64,000 nt of DNA from Amycolatopsis thermoflava N1165 (GTDB lineage: Bacteria; Actinomycetota; Actinomycetes; Mycobacteriales; Pseudonocardiaceae): assembly GCF_000473265.1 (NCBI RefSeq), contig NZ_KI421511.1, positions 6,244,360 through 6,308,359 on the forward strand, written 5' to 3'. Each line of letters starts with the position of its first letter. Position 1 is the stretch's first letter. Positions 13,924-22,158 of this stretch are shown in pieces. The position numbers and the translations under genes were made by a program. The notes below the pieces were generated by a model. The model was not told where the DNA came from, ran no database searches, and was given only the letters and a program-made list of their open reading frames with translations.

Positions 13924-15449
13924 TGGACGCGCACACCCTCGGAGTTCTCCTGCTCGGCAGCGGTGCCCTGGCCGTGGTCGTCTGGGTGCTGCACAAGCTG
14001 GGCAAGGCGCTGGCCGGGATCGCGGAAGCGCTGGCCGCTGCTGCGGTGGTGTTCCTGGCGTTGTGGTGGCTGTGCAAGGGCGTGTTCTGGGTCGTCGCGC
14101 AGATCGTGATGCACCCGCGGACCAGCCTCACCGTGGTGGCGGTGGCGGCCTGGTGCTACTGGCTCGGCTGGCTCTCGCTGGTCGTCACCCTGACCGTGGT
14201 GGCGTCGGGGCTGGTGTCCTGGCGGTGGTTCCACCTCGTCTCGTATGACCAGTGGGCGGGGCGGGTGCTGCGGACGTGGTGGCAGAAGTGGGCGATCTAC
14301 ATGCCCAAGCTGCCGGAGTGGCTGCACGCCTGCGGTCTGAGCGTGAAGGACGACGCGATCCCCGTCGACGTGACGGTGACGTTGGTGGGGCGTAAGAAGG
14401 TGTCCCGGGAGCAGCGGTCGGCTGGGGTGCGCGTGCCGAAGGTGAAGCGAGTGCGCTCCGGCCCGTCCTGGGATGAGGTCCAGGTCCGGTTGGTGCCGGG
14501 GCAGAAGCCGGAGGACTTCGACGACGCCGCCCGCGCCTTGGCCTCCGCCCGGAAGGTCAGCCGGTGCCAGGTGCGGGAGATCGCCCCCGATGTCGTGTCG
14601 ATCGACTTTCAGCGCCGCAACCTGCTCGCCGCTCCCGTGCCGTGCCCGGAGGTCGGGGAGCGGGCGGTGGATCTGCGGCGGGTGTGGTCCGGGCGGACCG
14701 AGTACGGGCAGGACTGGCACGTCCCGCTGCACGGCTCCGGCAGTCACACTCTCGTCGCCGGGGCCTCGGGGGCGGGGAAGAACTCGATGATGTGGTGCCC
14801 GCTGGTGTCCATCGCCCCGGCGATCCGGGAAGGCCTGGTGCGGGTCTCCGGGATCGACCCGAAGGGCATGGAGCTGGCCTACGGGCGCGGCATCTTCCAC
14901 CGCTACGCGGTCACGCCGAAGGACGCGCTCGACGTTCTGGACGAGCTGGTGGCCGCGATGGACGCCCGCAAGGCCGAGTTCGCCGGGCGGGTCCGGAACG
15001 TGCCGATCAGCGCCGAGAACCCGCTTGAGCTGGTCGAGTTCGACGAGATCGGGGCTTTGACCAAGTACACCGATCGCAAGACGCGGGAGCAGATCGTGGA
15101 GCGGGTCGCGCTGCTGACGACGCAGGGCCGGGCGCTCGGGTTCACGGTGCGCGGGTATGTGCAGGAGCCGACGAAGGACACGGTTCCGGTGCGGGAGCTG
15201 TTCCCCCGCCGTATCTGCCTCCGCGTCACCTCGAAGTCGCACGTCGGCATGGTTCTCGGCGACCAGGCGTACGAGCGGGGTGCGTGGGCGAACCGGATCG
15301 CCGAGACCGAAGCCGGCGTCGGCTACGTCTGGGGCGAAGGGCTCCGCGAACCTCTCCGAGTCCGGGCGGGATGGGTGCCCGACGACACCGTGAAGGCCCT
15401 GGAAGCGTTCGTCACCGGCCGGATGGTGATCGGGGGTGCGGCGGCATGA
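13923..15449 (+). CDS. traSA: FtsK/SpoIIIE-like conjugative transfer protein (TraSA-like)
   Basis: A 508-residue DNA translocase. About three hydrophobic segments in residues 5-95 anchor it in the membrane. The motor domain has Walker A GASGAGKNSMMW and Walker B LELVEFDEIG, then the sensor region VALLTTQGRALGFTVRGYVQ. Single FtsK-like proteins of this type form hexamers and move double-stranded AICE DNA between hyphae. Start chosen at ATG 13923 (TGATG overlap); the frame extends 57 bp upstream. The Walker A has Asn after Lys where Thr/Ser is usual. Confidence 0.88.
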   Translation: MDAHTLGVLLLGSGALAVVVWVLHKLGKALAGIAEALAAAAVVFLALWWLCKGVFWVVAQIVMHPRTSLTVVAVAAWCYWLGWLSLVVTLTVVASGLVSWRWFHLVSYDQWAGRVLRTWWQKWAIYMPKLPEWLHACGLSVKDDAIPVDVTVTLVGRKKVSREQRSAGVRVPKVKRVRSGPSWDEVQVRLVPGQKPEDFDDAARALASARKVSRCQVREIAPDVVSIDFQRRNLLAAPVPCPEVGERAVDLRRVWSGRTEYGQDWHVPLHGSGSHTLVAGASGAGKNSMMWCPLVSIAPAIREGLVRVSGIDPKGMELAYGRGIFHRYAVTPKDALDVLDELVAAMDARKAEFAGRVRNVPISAENPLELVEFDEIGALTKYTDRKTREQIVERVALLTTQGRALGFTVRGYVQEPTKDTVPVRELFPRRICLRVTSKSHVGMVLGDQAYERGAWANRIAETEAGVGYVWGEGLREPLRVRAGWVPDDTVKALEAFVTGRMVIGGAAA

Positions 15450-15835
15450 CCAGCCATGACGTGTTGCCCTACCTCGATGCGCTGCGGGATCACCTCGTCC
15501 GGCATGCGGTGCCCTCGCCGTTGTCAGTGGAGTGCACGACGTGGCGGGAGCCCGTAGCGGTGCACTTGCACGAGGTTGGCTTGGGTGGCCTTGCCTCGGC
15601 GCTGCTGGGTTGGGCGCGAACGCTCGGTGGCGTGACCGTGACCGCCATCCGGCTCGAGGATGCCCCGTCCGTGCATCTGACCGTGGTCGGTCGGATGGCG
15701 ACGGGAGTTCCGGTGCACGTGTGGGGTGCCGTGCGGTACGAGCGGGCGGTGTTCCCGGATCTGCCGCGCGGGGTGGAGCAGGACGTGGAACTGACCACCC
15801 TGCACGGCTGGGCTCGGCGGGAGGTGGCTGCGTGA
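15446..15835 (+). CDS. AICE core hypothetical protein, 129 aa
   Basis: Starts MTSHDVLPYLDALRDHLVRH. It lies between the transfer and replication genes, overlapping both by 4 bp, so it is part of the core operon. A compact alpha/beta protein with no signal peptide (VTVTAIRLEDAPSVHLTVVG, VPVHVWGAVRYERAVFPDLP). Such genes are regular AICE members without assigned function. Confidence 0.65.
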   Translation: MTSHDVLPYLDALRDHLVRHAVPSPLSVECTTWREPVAVHLHEVGLGGLASALLGWARTLGGVTVTAIRLEDAPSVHLTVVGRMATGVPVHVWGAVRYERAVFPDLPRGVEQDVELTTLHGWARREVAA

Positions 15836-17439
15836 GCACTCGTGCTGAGCGGATGCGGCTGCCACTCTCGGCGGAGGTCATGAAGGCCACCGCGGAGAAG
15901 CACGGGGTGTGCGTGCGGCCGTTCACGATGGAGGTCGGCGACCCCGACACCGGTGAGCTGCGGTATGTGGCGGTGCCGTGCGGCTCGACGGTGGAGAGCG
16001 TCTGCGCGCCGTGCGCGAAGAAGGCGAAGGCGTTGCGGATGGCGCAGTGCCGGGAGGGCTGGCACCTCACTGAGGAACCGGACTTCACCCCGACCCCTCC
16101 GACACCCGAACAGAAGGAGCTGATGGAGTTCCGCGCCGATCTGGTGGCGCAGTATCGGGACGCGGTCGAGCACGGGGAGGAGGGCCAGGCCGACGAACTG
16201 CGGGAGGAGATCCGCGGGGTCGATGAGGAACTTCGGCAACTCGGCGTGCGCGGCCGCCTGCCCTCGCCGGACCTGCCGGGCAAGCGGCCGGTGAAGCGGT
16301 CGACCAAGCGGCGGCAGGACGCGCCGAACCTGCCGCGGAAGAAGGTCGCCAAAACGACGGTGGGCCGGGAGTACGCGGGCAAGTTCCGGCCGTCGATGTT
16401 CGTGACGCTGACCTGCGACACCTACGGGCGGGTGCGAGAGGACGGCACCCCGGTCGACATGGCGAGCTACGACTATCGGCGGGCGGCGCGGGATGCGGTG
16501 CATTTCTCGTCGCTGGTGGATCGGTGGTGGCAGAACCTCCGCCGGGTCGTGGGCTGGGATGTGCAGTACTTCGCGACCGTCGAACCCCAGAAGCGCACCG
16601 CCCCGCACCTGCACGCGGCATTGCGGGGGGCGATTCCGCACGAGGTGCTGCGGCAGGTCACCGAGGCCACCTATCACCAGGTCTGGTGGCCGCCCCATGA
16701 CGAGCCCATCTACGGCGGGGATCGGCTGCCGGTCTGGGATGCCCGGGCGAAGGGGTTTGTCGATCCGGAGAAGCACGAGCCGTTGACGCCGTGGGAGGAG
16801 GCGGTGGAGGAGGTCGAAGAACCCGCCCACGTGGTGACCTTCGGGCGGCAGGTGCACTCCAAGGGCATCCTCGGCGGCACCGAAGAAGCCGGACGCCACA
16901 TCGGCTACCTGACCAAATACCTCACCAAGTCCACCGGCGAAGTGGTCGAAGCCACGAGCGCCCGGCAGCGGGAACACCACGACCGGCTCCACGCCGAACT
17001 CGCCATCACCCCGTGTTCGCCCCGCTGCGCGGTCTGGCTGCTCTACGGCATCCAGCCACTCGGCGCGACCAGCAAGACCACTCCGGGGCACTGCAAGGGC
17101 AGGGCGCACCGCAGGACCACGCTCGGGCTCCCCGGCCGGCGCGTCCTGGTCTCCCGCAAGTGGTCCGGGAAGTCCCTGGCCGACCACAAGGCCGACCGGA
17201 AGGCGTTCGTGCGGGACATGCTCGCGAACGTCGGCATCGTCAAACCCGAGGAAGACACCTCGCGCCTGATCTGGCGCAAAGTCCAACCCGGCGACCGGGA
17301 CGCACCACCACGGGCGCACCTGCTCATGCGGGCCATCGCAGAACGGATCACCTGGAAGGCCGAGTACGACCGGGCGCTCCTCGCCGCAGGCCCACCCGCA
17401 GGCATTCCAGAAACTTCGGCAACTCGGCTGGCGGCGTAG
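15832..17439 (+). CDS. repSA: Replication initiator, RepSA-like (rolling circle)
   Basis: A 535-residue protein with an N-terminal zinc-binding pair of CxxC knuckles (VCAPCAKKAK). The initiator domain contains SMFVTLTCDTYG, the metal-binding TAPHLHAALRG (HLH) and IGYLTKYLTKS, whose Tyr is the probable nicking residue. In pSAM2, RepSA nicks its origin and starts rolling-circle replication of the excised circle. GTG 15832 overlaps the previous stop by 4 bp. Length is normal for the family. Confidence 0.88.
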   Translation: MSTRAERMRLPLSAEVMKATAEKHGVCVRPFTMEVGDPDTGELRYVAVPCGSTVESVCAPCAKKAKALRMAQCREGWHLTEEPDFTPTPPTPEQKELMEFRADLVAQYRDAVEHGEEGQADELREEIRGVDEELRQLGVRGRLPSPDLPGKRPVKRSTKRRQDAPNLPRKKVAKTTVGREYAGKFRPSMFVTLTCDTYGRVREDGTPVDMASYDYRRAARDAVHFSSLVDRWWQNLRRVVGWDVQYFATVEPQKRTAPHLHAALRGAIPHEVLRQVTEATYHQVWWPPHDEPIYGGDRLPVWDARAKGFVDPEKHEPLTPWEEAVEEVEEPAHVVTFGRQVHSKGILGGTEEAGRHIGYLTKYLTKSTGEVVEATSARQREHHDRLHAELAITPCSPRCAVWLLYGIQPLGATSKTTPGHCKGRAHRRTTLGLPGRRVLVSRKWSGKSLADHKADRKAFVRDMLANVGIVKPEEDTSRLIWRKVQPGDRDAPPRAHLLMRAIAERITWKAEYDRALLAAGPPAGIPETSATRLAA

Positions 17440-17451
17440 GCGGAGGGGGAC

Positions 17452-17661
17452 ATGCAGAAGAAGTATCTGACGGTCGAAGAGGCCGGTGAGTACCTGAACA
17501 CGGGGGTTCGGTTCGTGCGGCGGTTGATCGCCGAACGGCGGATCGCGTTTCACAAGATTGGCGTTCATGTTCGGCTGGCCGTCGACGACCTGGAGGCGTT
17601 CGTGCAGGCAGGTCGCGTCGAGCCGGTCGAGGTGCGCTGGTCCGGCGGGAGGGCTGCTTGA
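17452..17661 (+). CDS. xis: Excisionase (HTH_17/MerR-like)
   Basis: A 69-residue winged-helix protein: KKYLTVEEAGEYLNTGVRFV then RRLIAERRIAFHKIGVHVRL, the standard pattern of AICE recombination-directionality factors. It bends attachment-site DNA and directs the integrase to excise. It overlaps the integrase start (TGATG). Confidence 0.9.
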   Translation: MQKKYLTVEEAGEYLNTGVRFVRRLIAERRIAFHKIGVHVRLAVDDLEAFVQAGRVEPVEVRWSGGRAA

Positions 17662-18794
17662 TGGCGAGCAGCAAGGGACGCCGGAGGTTCGGCAAGGTCC
17701 GGAAGCTGCCTTCGGGCCGCTGGCAAGCGTCATTCATCGCGCCGAACGGAAAGCGGCAGTCCGCGCCGAACACGTTCCGGACGAAGACCGATGCTGATCG
17801 CTGGCTCGTCGGGGTCGAGGCCGACATCAGCCGCGGGGCCTGGCTGGATGACAAGCTCGGCCGGGAAACGTTCGGCAATTACGCCGATGCCTACCTCCGG
17901 GACAACCCGGACGTGGGTGACCGCTGGGAGGAGACGTGTCGGCGGAACATGCGCCTGCACATGACGGAGCTGCTTGACCTGCCGTTGATCGCGATCACCC
18001 CGCCGGTCGTGCGGAGCTGGTACGGCAAGGCGCTGGCGGGGACGGGAGGGAAGACCTCCATCGCTCAGTCGTACCGCTTCCTGCGAGCCGTGATGAACCA
18101 GGCGAAGCGGGACGGGGCGATCCAGGTCAACCCGTGCCAGATCCCTGGCGCTGGGTCCGACAAGGCCAAGGAACGGGGGATCGCGACACCGGGTCAGGTG
18201 GCCGAGCTGGTCGAGGCGATCACTCCTCGATACCGGGCGGCCGTCCTGCTCGCTGCCTGGTGCGGGCTGCGGCGCGGGGAGGTGTGCGGGCTCCGGACCG
18301 AGGATGTGGACCTGACCGCCGGTGTGATCACGGTGCGCAAGAACAGGGTGGAGCTGCTGGAGAGCCCGAAGAAGTACGACAAGGACCCCAAGACGGATGC
18401 CGGGCGGCGGGAGATCGCGTTTCCTCCGCATCTCAAGCCCTACCTGGTCGAGCACATGACCAAGTGGGCGGGGGCGGAGCGGTTCTTCGTCGGCCGCGAT
18501 GGTCAGCCGATGCGGGGCAACGCGGTCTACCAGGCGTTCGTCCGTGCCCGGAAGCGCGTCGGTGTGGACGTGTCCTTCCACGACCTGCGCCACACCGGAC
18601 AGACGCTCGCCGCGAGCACTGGCGCGACGCTGGCAGACCTCAAGAAGCGCCTCGGGCACTCGTCGGCAGCGGCGGCGCTCCGGTATCTCCACGCGGTCGA
18701 GGGGAGGGACAAGGAACTGGCCGGGGAGCTGAGCAAGTTGGCCGAACGGGGCGACGCGATCAAGCTTCCGAAGACCATCATCGTGAAGCACTGA
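17661..18794 (+). CDS. int: Tyrosine site-specific integrase
   Basis: A 377-residue integrase. The N-terminal arm-binding part (SGRWQASFIAPNGKRQSAPN) is followed by a SAM-like core-binding domain (about 70-170). Catalytic residues are visible: Arg in WCGLRRGEVCGL, His-x-x-Arg in FHDLRHTGQ, Gly-His in KKRLGHSSAAA and the nucleophile Tyr in ALRYLHAV. ATG 17661 overlaps the xis stop; a TTG at 17658 is also possible. The gene ends 60 bp before attR, as expected. It recombines the 3' part of tRNA-Phe. Confidence 0.95.
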   Translation: MASSKGRRRFGKVRKLPSGRWQASFIAPNGKRQSAPNTFRTKTDADRWLVGVEADISRGAWLDDKLGRETFGNYADAYLRDNPDVGDRWEETCRRNMRLHMTELLDLPLIAITPPVVRSWYGKALAGTGGKTSIAQSYRFLRAVMNQAKRDGAIQVNPCQIPGAGSDKAKERGIATPGQVAELVEAITPRYRAAVLLAAWCGLRRGEVCGLRTEDVDLTAGVITVRKNRVELLESPKKYDKDPKTDAGRREIAFPPHLKPYLVEHMTKWAGAERFFVGRDGQPMRGNAVYQAFVRARKRVGVDVSFHDLRHTGQTLAASTGATLADLKKRLGHSSAAAALRYLHAVEGRDKELAGELSKLAERGDAIKLPKTIIVKH

Positions 18795-18854
18795 TTGGGG
18801 CACGCGGGGTGCACGAACCGGCCGTGCACCCCGCATGACCAGCGGAAACATCTG

Positions 18855-18941
18855 CGCCTGAAAAGCGGAAGGTCGCCGGTTCGACCCCGGCCCTGGCCAC
18901 CTTCCGAAAACCGCTCCGATGCACGTCGGGGCGGTTTTTTC
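18855..18941 (+). repeat. attR: 87-bp direct repeat, tRNA-Phe 3' half
   Basis: Exact copy of 6823-6909. It lacks the tRNA 5' half and so is not a tRNA gene; it is the original chromosomal 3' end displaced by integration. It still carries the hairpin/T-run terminator. The following stretch to 19178 holds no evident gene. Confidence 0.95.
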
Positions 18942-19178
18942 GTGTTCATGGTCGCACCACTGGCCGGTGGTGATCTTGGTTGCGGAGCTGCACGCCAGTG
19001 CGATTCCGCCACGGCGAAGGGTTTTGGCGTGGGCTACTGGCGAGGTCGTCGAGTCCTCGCCCGGTGTCTACCAATGGCGCTGCCCGTAGTTCTCCCGTAC
19101 CGCACAGCGGCGACACCGTGTTCGGGGCCCGTCGTGCGACTACGGAGCGTCAGCGGCGCCGCGTAGGGTGGGCGTGCT

Positions 19179-20078
19179 ATGGACTCGCCCGCGGATCTCA
19201 ACCTCGTCGTCTTCCAGGTCAACGGCAGGGATGACGACCTGCTCCACGGGGCCGCCCCGGCGCGGGCCGAGGACGCCGTTCGTCAGGCGTGGCGCCAGGT
19301 GCGCGAACAACGCGACGTCCAGGCGAGCGAGGTCACCCGCATCCACAGCACCTGGCAACCCTCCCGGGTGGACCGCGTCTTCCTGGCCGGCACGTTCCCC
19401 CGCGCCGAGCGCACCCACGACTTCGACCGGCCGGCGGGCGACGACTGGAGCAAGGCCATCGAAGCGGCCCGCGCGGCCGAGGACAACTTCGTCGAGACCG
19501 AACGGGACGGCGAGTGGCTGCCCATCCTGCACACCTACGACGGCCCGCTGAAGCTCTACGCCTCCCTCCCGCTCGTCGACAGCCGCCTGCACCTCGGCTT
19601 CGCCAGGACGACGATCACCCCCGCCGGCCGGATTGGCATGTCCCACCTGCTCAAGAACCGGTTCGAGGCGATGACCGGGAACGAGTGGCAGGAACTGCTC
19701 GACGAAGCGTGCGGCAACCTCGCGCGCGGCCTCCTCTTCGGGGTGCACGACGACGAGCAGAAGGGACGCCTGGTCACGGTTGAGCGCGGCGACGACAACC
19801 TGTGCGCGGCTTCGGCGATCGTGCTCGGCCAGTTCCGCGACAACGTCGCCCACCACGTCGGCGAGGACCGGCTGGTCGTCGGGCTGGTCAGCCCGGACCA
19901 CATCTACGTGGCGGGCGCGAGTTCCGGCTGGGTGGCGGAGATCGAGGACTGGGTGCGCACCTCGCCCGACACGAGCGGCGACCTGGTGCCGACCGTCCTC
20001 CTGATCGACGGCGCCGGCAACATGGAGATCATCGCCGAGCGGCCCACCGGGCGCGCGCCCGCCGACGCGACCGTCTGA
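19179..20078 (+). CDS. Hypothetical protein, 299 aa
   Basis: Starts MDSPADLNLVVFQVNGRDDD. First chromosomal gene right of the element. A soluble protein without signal peptide. The C-terminal half (RGLLFGVHDDEQKGRLVTVE ... DRLVVGLVSPDHIYVAGASS ... WVAEIEDWVRTSPDTSGDLV) looks like an alpha/beta domain similar in feel to DUF1444-type proteins, but the match is too weak to name. No clear Shine-Dalgarno site; codon use is typical of the chromosome. Confidence 0.65.
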   Translation: MDSPADLNLVVFQVNGRDDDLLHGAAPARAEDAVRQAWRQVREQRDVQASEVTRIHSTWQPSRVDRVFLAGTFPRAERTHDFDRPAGDDWSKAIEAARAAEDNFVETERDGEWLPILHTYDGPLKLYASLPLVDSRLHLGFARTTITPAGRIGMSHLLKNRFEAMTGNEWQELLDEACGNLARGLLFGVHDDEQKGRLVTVERGDDNLCAASAIVLGQFRDNVAHHVGEDRLVVGLVSPDHIYVAGASSGWVAEIEDWVRTSPDTSGDLVPTVLLIDGAGNMEIIAERPTGRAPADATV

Positions 20079-20082
20079 CCGG

Positions 20083-20425
20083 TCAGCGGGCCGCCACCCA
20101 GGCTTTGAGGCCGTCCAGGAACCGGTCCACCCCGAACGCGAGCGCGGCGGGCAGTGCCTCGCCGTCCCCGAGGTCCTCGGCGGACTCGGCAGCTTGCACG
20201 GCGGCCAGCGCCGGGTAGTCCGCCGGGTTGATCAGCTCGCCAAGAATCTGCGTCAGTTCGGCTTCGCTGCGCGGAAAACCGTCCTCGGTCTTGTGCGTGC
20301 TGTGCATGCCGAGGCTGATCTGGGCGACGCCGCGCACCACCGCGGTCAGGTGCAGCGCCGCCGCGCGGGCCTGGCCGCCGACCAGCCCCGCCTTCAGCAG
20401 GGGCCGCCGCAGACGATCCAGCCAC
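20083..20425 (-). pseudogene. TetR-family regulator, C-terminal remnant
   Basis: The - strand reads TWLDRLRRPLLKAGLVGGQA then VVRGVAQISLGMHSTHKTED, SEAELTQILGELINPADYPA and FGVDRFLDGLKAWVAAR, a TetR_C ligand-binding domain ending at a proper stop. The HTH half is missing; upstream the frame turns into unrelated sequence. An internal GTG/ATG could start an 85-residue fragment at 20340. Interpreted as the left half of a deleted divergent gene pair. Confidence 0.6.
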
Positions 20426-20537
20426 GTGCCCGACGGGCAGCGGGTAGTAGAGGTCGTTGTCCGGCGGCGGTTCCAGCCGGGACCGGGCGGGGTCGAAGGT
20501 CAGGGCGGTAACCGAGAAGGCCAGGACCGCCACCATG

Positions 20538-21003
20538 CCAGATCTGGCCCGCGTTCCGGGCTAAACACCCACGCGGGCACCGCATCACCGGGCGGATCTA
20601 CGTCTTCGCGGGCGCACTGCCGGCGGGCCTGCTCGGGCTGTACATCGGGTGGCACGCCGCGGCCGGTCCCTCCGGCCGCGGCGCGAACCTCGTCGGATCC
20701 GCGCTGTGGCTGGCGGTCAAGGCCACCGGGTGGCGGATGGCCCGTCGGCGCCGTTTCGGCGATCACCGCAGGTGGATGGCGCGCAGCTTCGCGCTCGCGA
20801 TGTCGATCGTGCTCAGCCGGGTCGTCAACGTCGTCGCCACGATCGTCCTGACGCCCCAGGTGGACACGACCTTCCTCGGGAGCGCGGAGCTGATGACCTA
20901 CAGCGCCGCGAGCATCGGGGTGTGGCTCAGTCCATTCCTCCTGTGGGTGGTCGCGGACCTGCTGCTGGAACGCCGCGATCAGGGCCTGGTCAGGAAGAAG
21001 TAG
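20538..21003 (+). pseudogene. DUF2306-like membrane protein, C-terminal remnant
   Basis: The + strand reads PAFRAKHPRGHRITGRIYVF, then AGALPAGLLGLYIGWHAAAG and several membrane segments to LLWVVADLLLERRDQGLVRK. The HPRxHRxxGRIYVF opening is characteristic of the DUF2306 membrane family. No start codon or N-terminal helices remain, and an in-frame TAA lies just upstream. The 3' end overlaps the convergent methyltransferase by 25 bp. Confidence 0.6.
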
Positions 21004-21782
21004 GCGTAGCGCTCGTCCAGTTCGTTCTCCGGCACCAGTTCGATCGCCTCCGGCCGGAAACCCACCCTGGCGGCCAGCTTCCAGAACTCCGGGATCGCGT
21101 AGGTCGTCATCTGCGACGGGCCCGTCCGGTACGAGCGGCGGCGCGGCCGGGTCAGCCACCGGCCCTCGTCGTACTTGATCTGGATCAAGGCCAGCCCGCC
21201 GGGAGCGAGCATGCGGTGCGCGAGCCGCAGGATGCGTTCGCCGTACTCGGGGGTCGGCAGCACCTCGAAGACGTAGAGGCACAGGAACACGTCGCACGGC
21301 CCGGGGATCTCCCGCAGCGCCGCTTCCGGGTCCGGGACGTCGACGGCGACGCCGCGGAACGGGGTGTCGCACACCGCCTTCACCTGCTTTTCGCACTCCA
21401 GCAGGCTTTCCGTCGAGATGTCGACGCCGACGAATTCCGTCGCGTGCGGCGCGAAGTGCACCGCGTTCGCGCCGCCGCCGCAGCCCCACTCGACGACCCG
21501 GTCCCACGGGCGGTCGAAACCGGCCATCCGCGCGCCGCGGCGGAACATGTCCAGGTGCCGCCTGCCGATCTCCTGCCACGGCACCTTCTCGCCGAACACC
21601 GGGGCGTCCGCCCAGTGCGAGTTGTCCTTCCAGTCCACGTCGGACCGGTCGGACCAGAAGGACTGCGCATCGGCGGCGATGCGGCGTTCGGACTGCGTCA
21701 GGCCGATGGTGGCGAGGCCGCGATGCCACGCGGCGAGTGCGAGCGAGACCGCGCGGCGTCTTCGTTCGGACATATCGGTCAT
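20979..21782 (-). CDS. Class I SAM-dependent methyltransferase
   Basis: A 267-residue protein. SAM-binding motif I is VVEWGCGGGANAVHFA, followed by FVGVDISTESLLECEKQ (motif II acid) and PCDVFLCLYVFEVLPTPEYG and MLAPGGLALIQIKYDEG. Substrate unknown. Its ATG overlaps the stop of the ArsR gene by 4 bp (ATGA), so it belongs to that operon and may be metal-regulated. MSERRRR at 21773 is an alternative start. Confidence 0.85.
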   Translation of the reverse strand: MTDMSERRRRAVSLALAAWHRGLATIGLTQSERRIAADAQSFWSDRSDVDWKDNSHWADAPVFGEKVPWQEIGRRHLDMFRRGARMAGFDRPWDRVVEWGCGGGANAVHFAPHATEFVGVDISTESLLECEKQVKAVCDTPFRGVAVDVPDPEAALREIPGPCDVFLCLYVFEVLPTPEYGERILRLAHRMLAPGGLALIQIKYDEGRWLTRPRRRSYRTGPSQMTTYAIPEFWKLAARVGFRPEAIELVPENELDERYAYFFLTRP

Positions 21783-22144
21783 CCTGCCGGATTCACCCGT
21801 TCCGCGGGAGCCTCGTCGACCACGTGGTGCGGGATCCCGAGCACGGCGTGGTCGGCGTACCCGAGCGCCTCGGCGACCAGATCGGCCAGGTGGTCGCTCG
21901 TGATGCGGTAGAGCATCCGGCGGCCGTCCCGCCGTGCCCGCACCAGGCCGGCCAGCCGCAGCCTGCCGAGGTGCTGGGACACCGACGACCGGGACGCCGC
22001 CACCTGCGCGACCAGGCTGGACACGTCCTGCTCCACCGACAACAACCGCAGCAGGTGCAGCCGCGTCGGGTCGGCCAGGTGGCCCAGCACCTCCGCCGCC
22101 ACCCGCAGCCGGGCCGGGTCAGTTGTGTCGTCATGCGCGCGCAT
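21779..22144 (-). CDS. ArsR/SmtB-family metal-sensing repressor
   Basis: A 121-residue winged helix: VLGHLADPTRLHLLRLLSVE, VSSLVAQVAASRSSVSQHLG and RLAGLVRARRDGRRMLYRIT. The last helix and tail are rich in Asp/His (SDHLADLVAEALGYADHAVL then IPHHVVDE), like the alpha-5 metal site of zinc/nickel sensors CzrA and NmtR; no Cys is present. Divergent from the CDF exporter with only 14 bp between start codons, so it very likely represses both. Confidence 0.88.
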   Translation of the reverse strand: MRAHDDTTDPARLRVAAEVLGHLADPTRLHLLRLLSVEQDVSSLVAQVAASRSSVSQHLGRLRLAGLVRARRDGRRMLYRITSDHLADLVAEALGYADHAVLGIPHHVVDEAPAERVNPAG

Positions 22145-22158
22145 GCTTGCATGATGCC
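22133..22158. promoter_or_regulatory. Overlapping start region of arsR and the CDF gene
   Basis: Only 14 bp separate the divergent start codons. ATGCGCGCGCAT at 22133-22144 is a perfect 12-bp palindrome covering the arsR start, and CATGCTTGCATG follows. There is no room for Shine-Dalgarno sites, so both mRNAs are probably leaderless or start inside the neighbour. Likely operator. Confidence 0.45.

Larger units (their letters stand above)
6823..18941 (+). mobile_element. Actinomycete integrative and conjugative element (AICE) in tRNA-Phe, about 12.1 kb
   Basis: An 87-bp perfect direct repeat flanks a pSAM2-type core in the usual order: pra-like activator, GntR regulator, FtsK-like transfer protein, RepSA-like replication initiator, excisionase and tyrosine integrase. 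The integrase abuts the right repeat. Known AICEs excise as circles, replicate by rolling circle and transfer double-stranded DNA through a single TraSA pore. pMEA100 of Amycolatopsis mediterranei is known to use tRNA-Phe. The left 5 kb is cargo: a gene pair, a nuclease cluster and a PP2C/HTH pair. The core looks complete, but two cargo genes show frameshifts. Confidence 0.93.

Noticed and set aside
13713-16421. A long minus-strand open frame (about 900 codons) opposite traSA/repSA
   Set aside because: Antisense to well-supported AICE core genes and made of Pro/Arg/His-rich text with no recognisable domain.
18855-18930. Second tRNA-Phe gene
   Set aside because: Only the 3' half is present (from the anticodon arm on). 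There is no acceptor 5' strand or D arm, so it is the attR copy.
20391-20536. Short minus-strand frame starting MVAVLAFSVTALTFDPARSR as a gene
   Set aside because: It has a hydrophobic start but quickly merges into an Arg/Gly-rich shadow over the TetR remnant, with no ribosome site. It lies inside the deletion scar.
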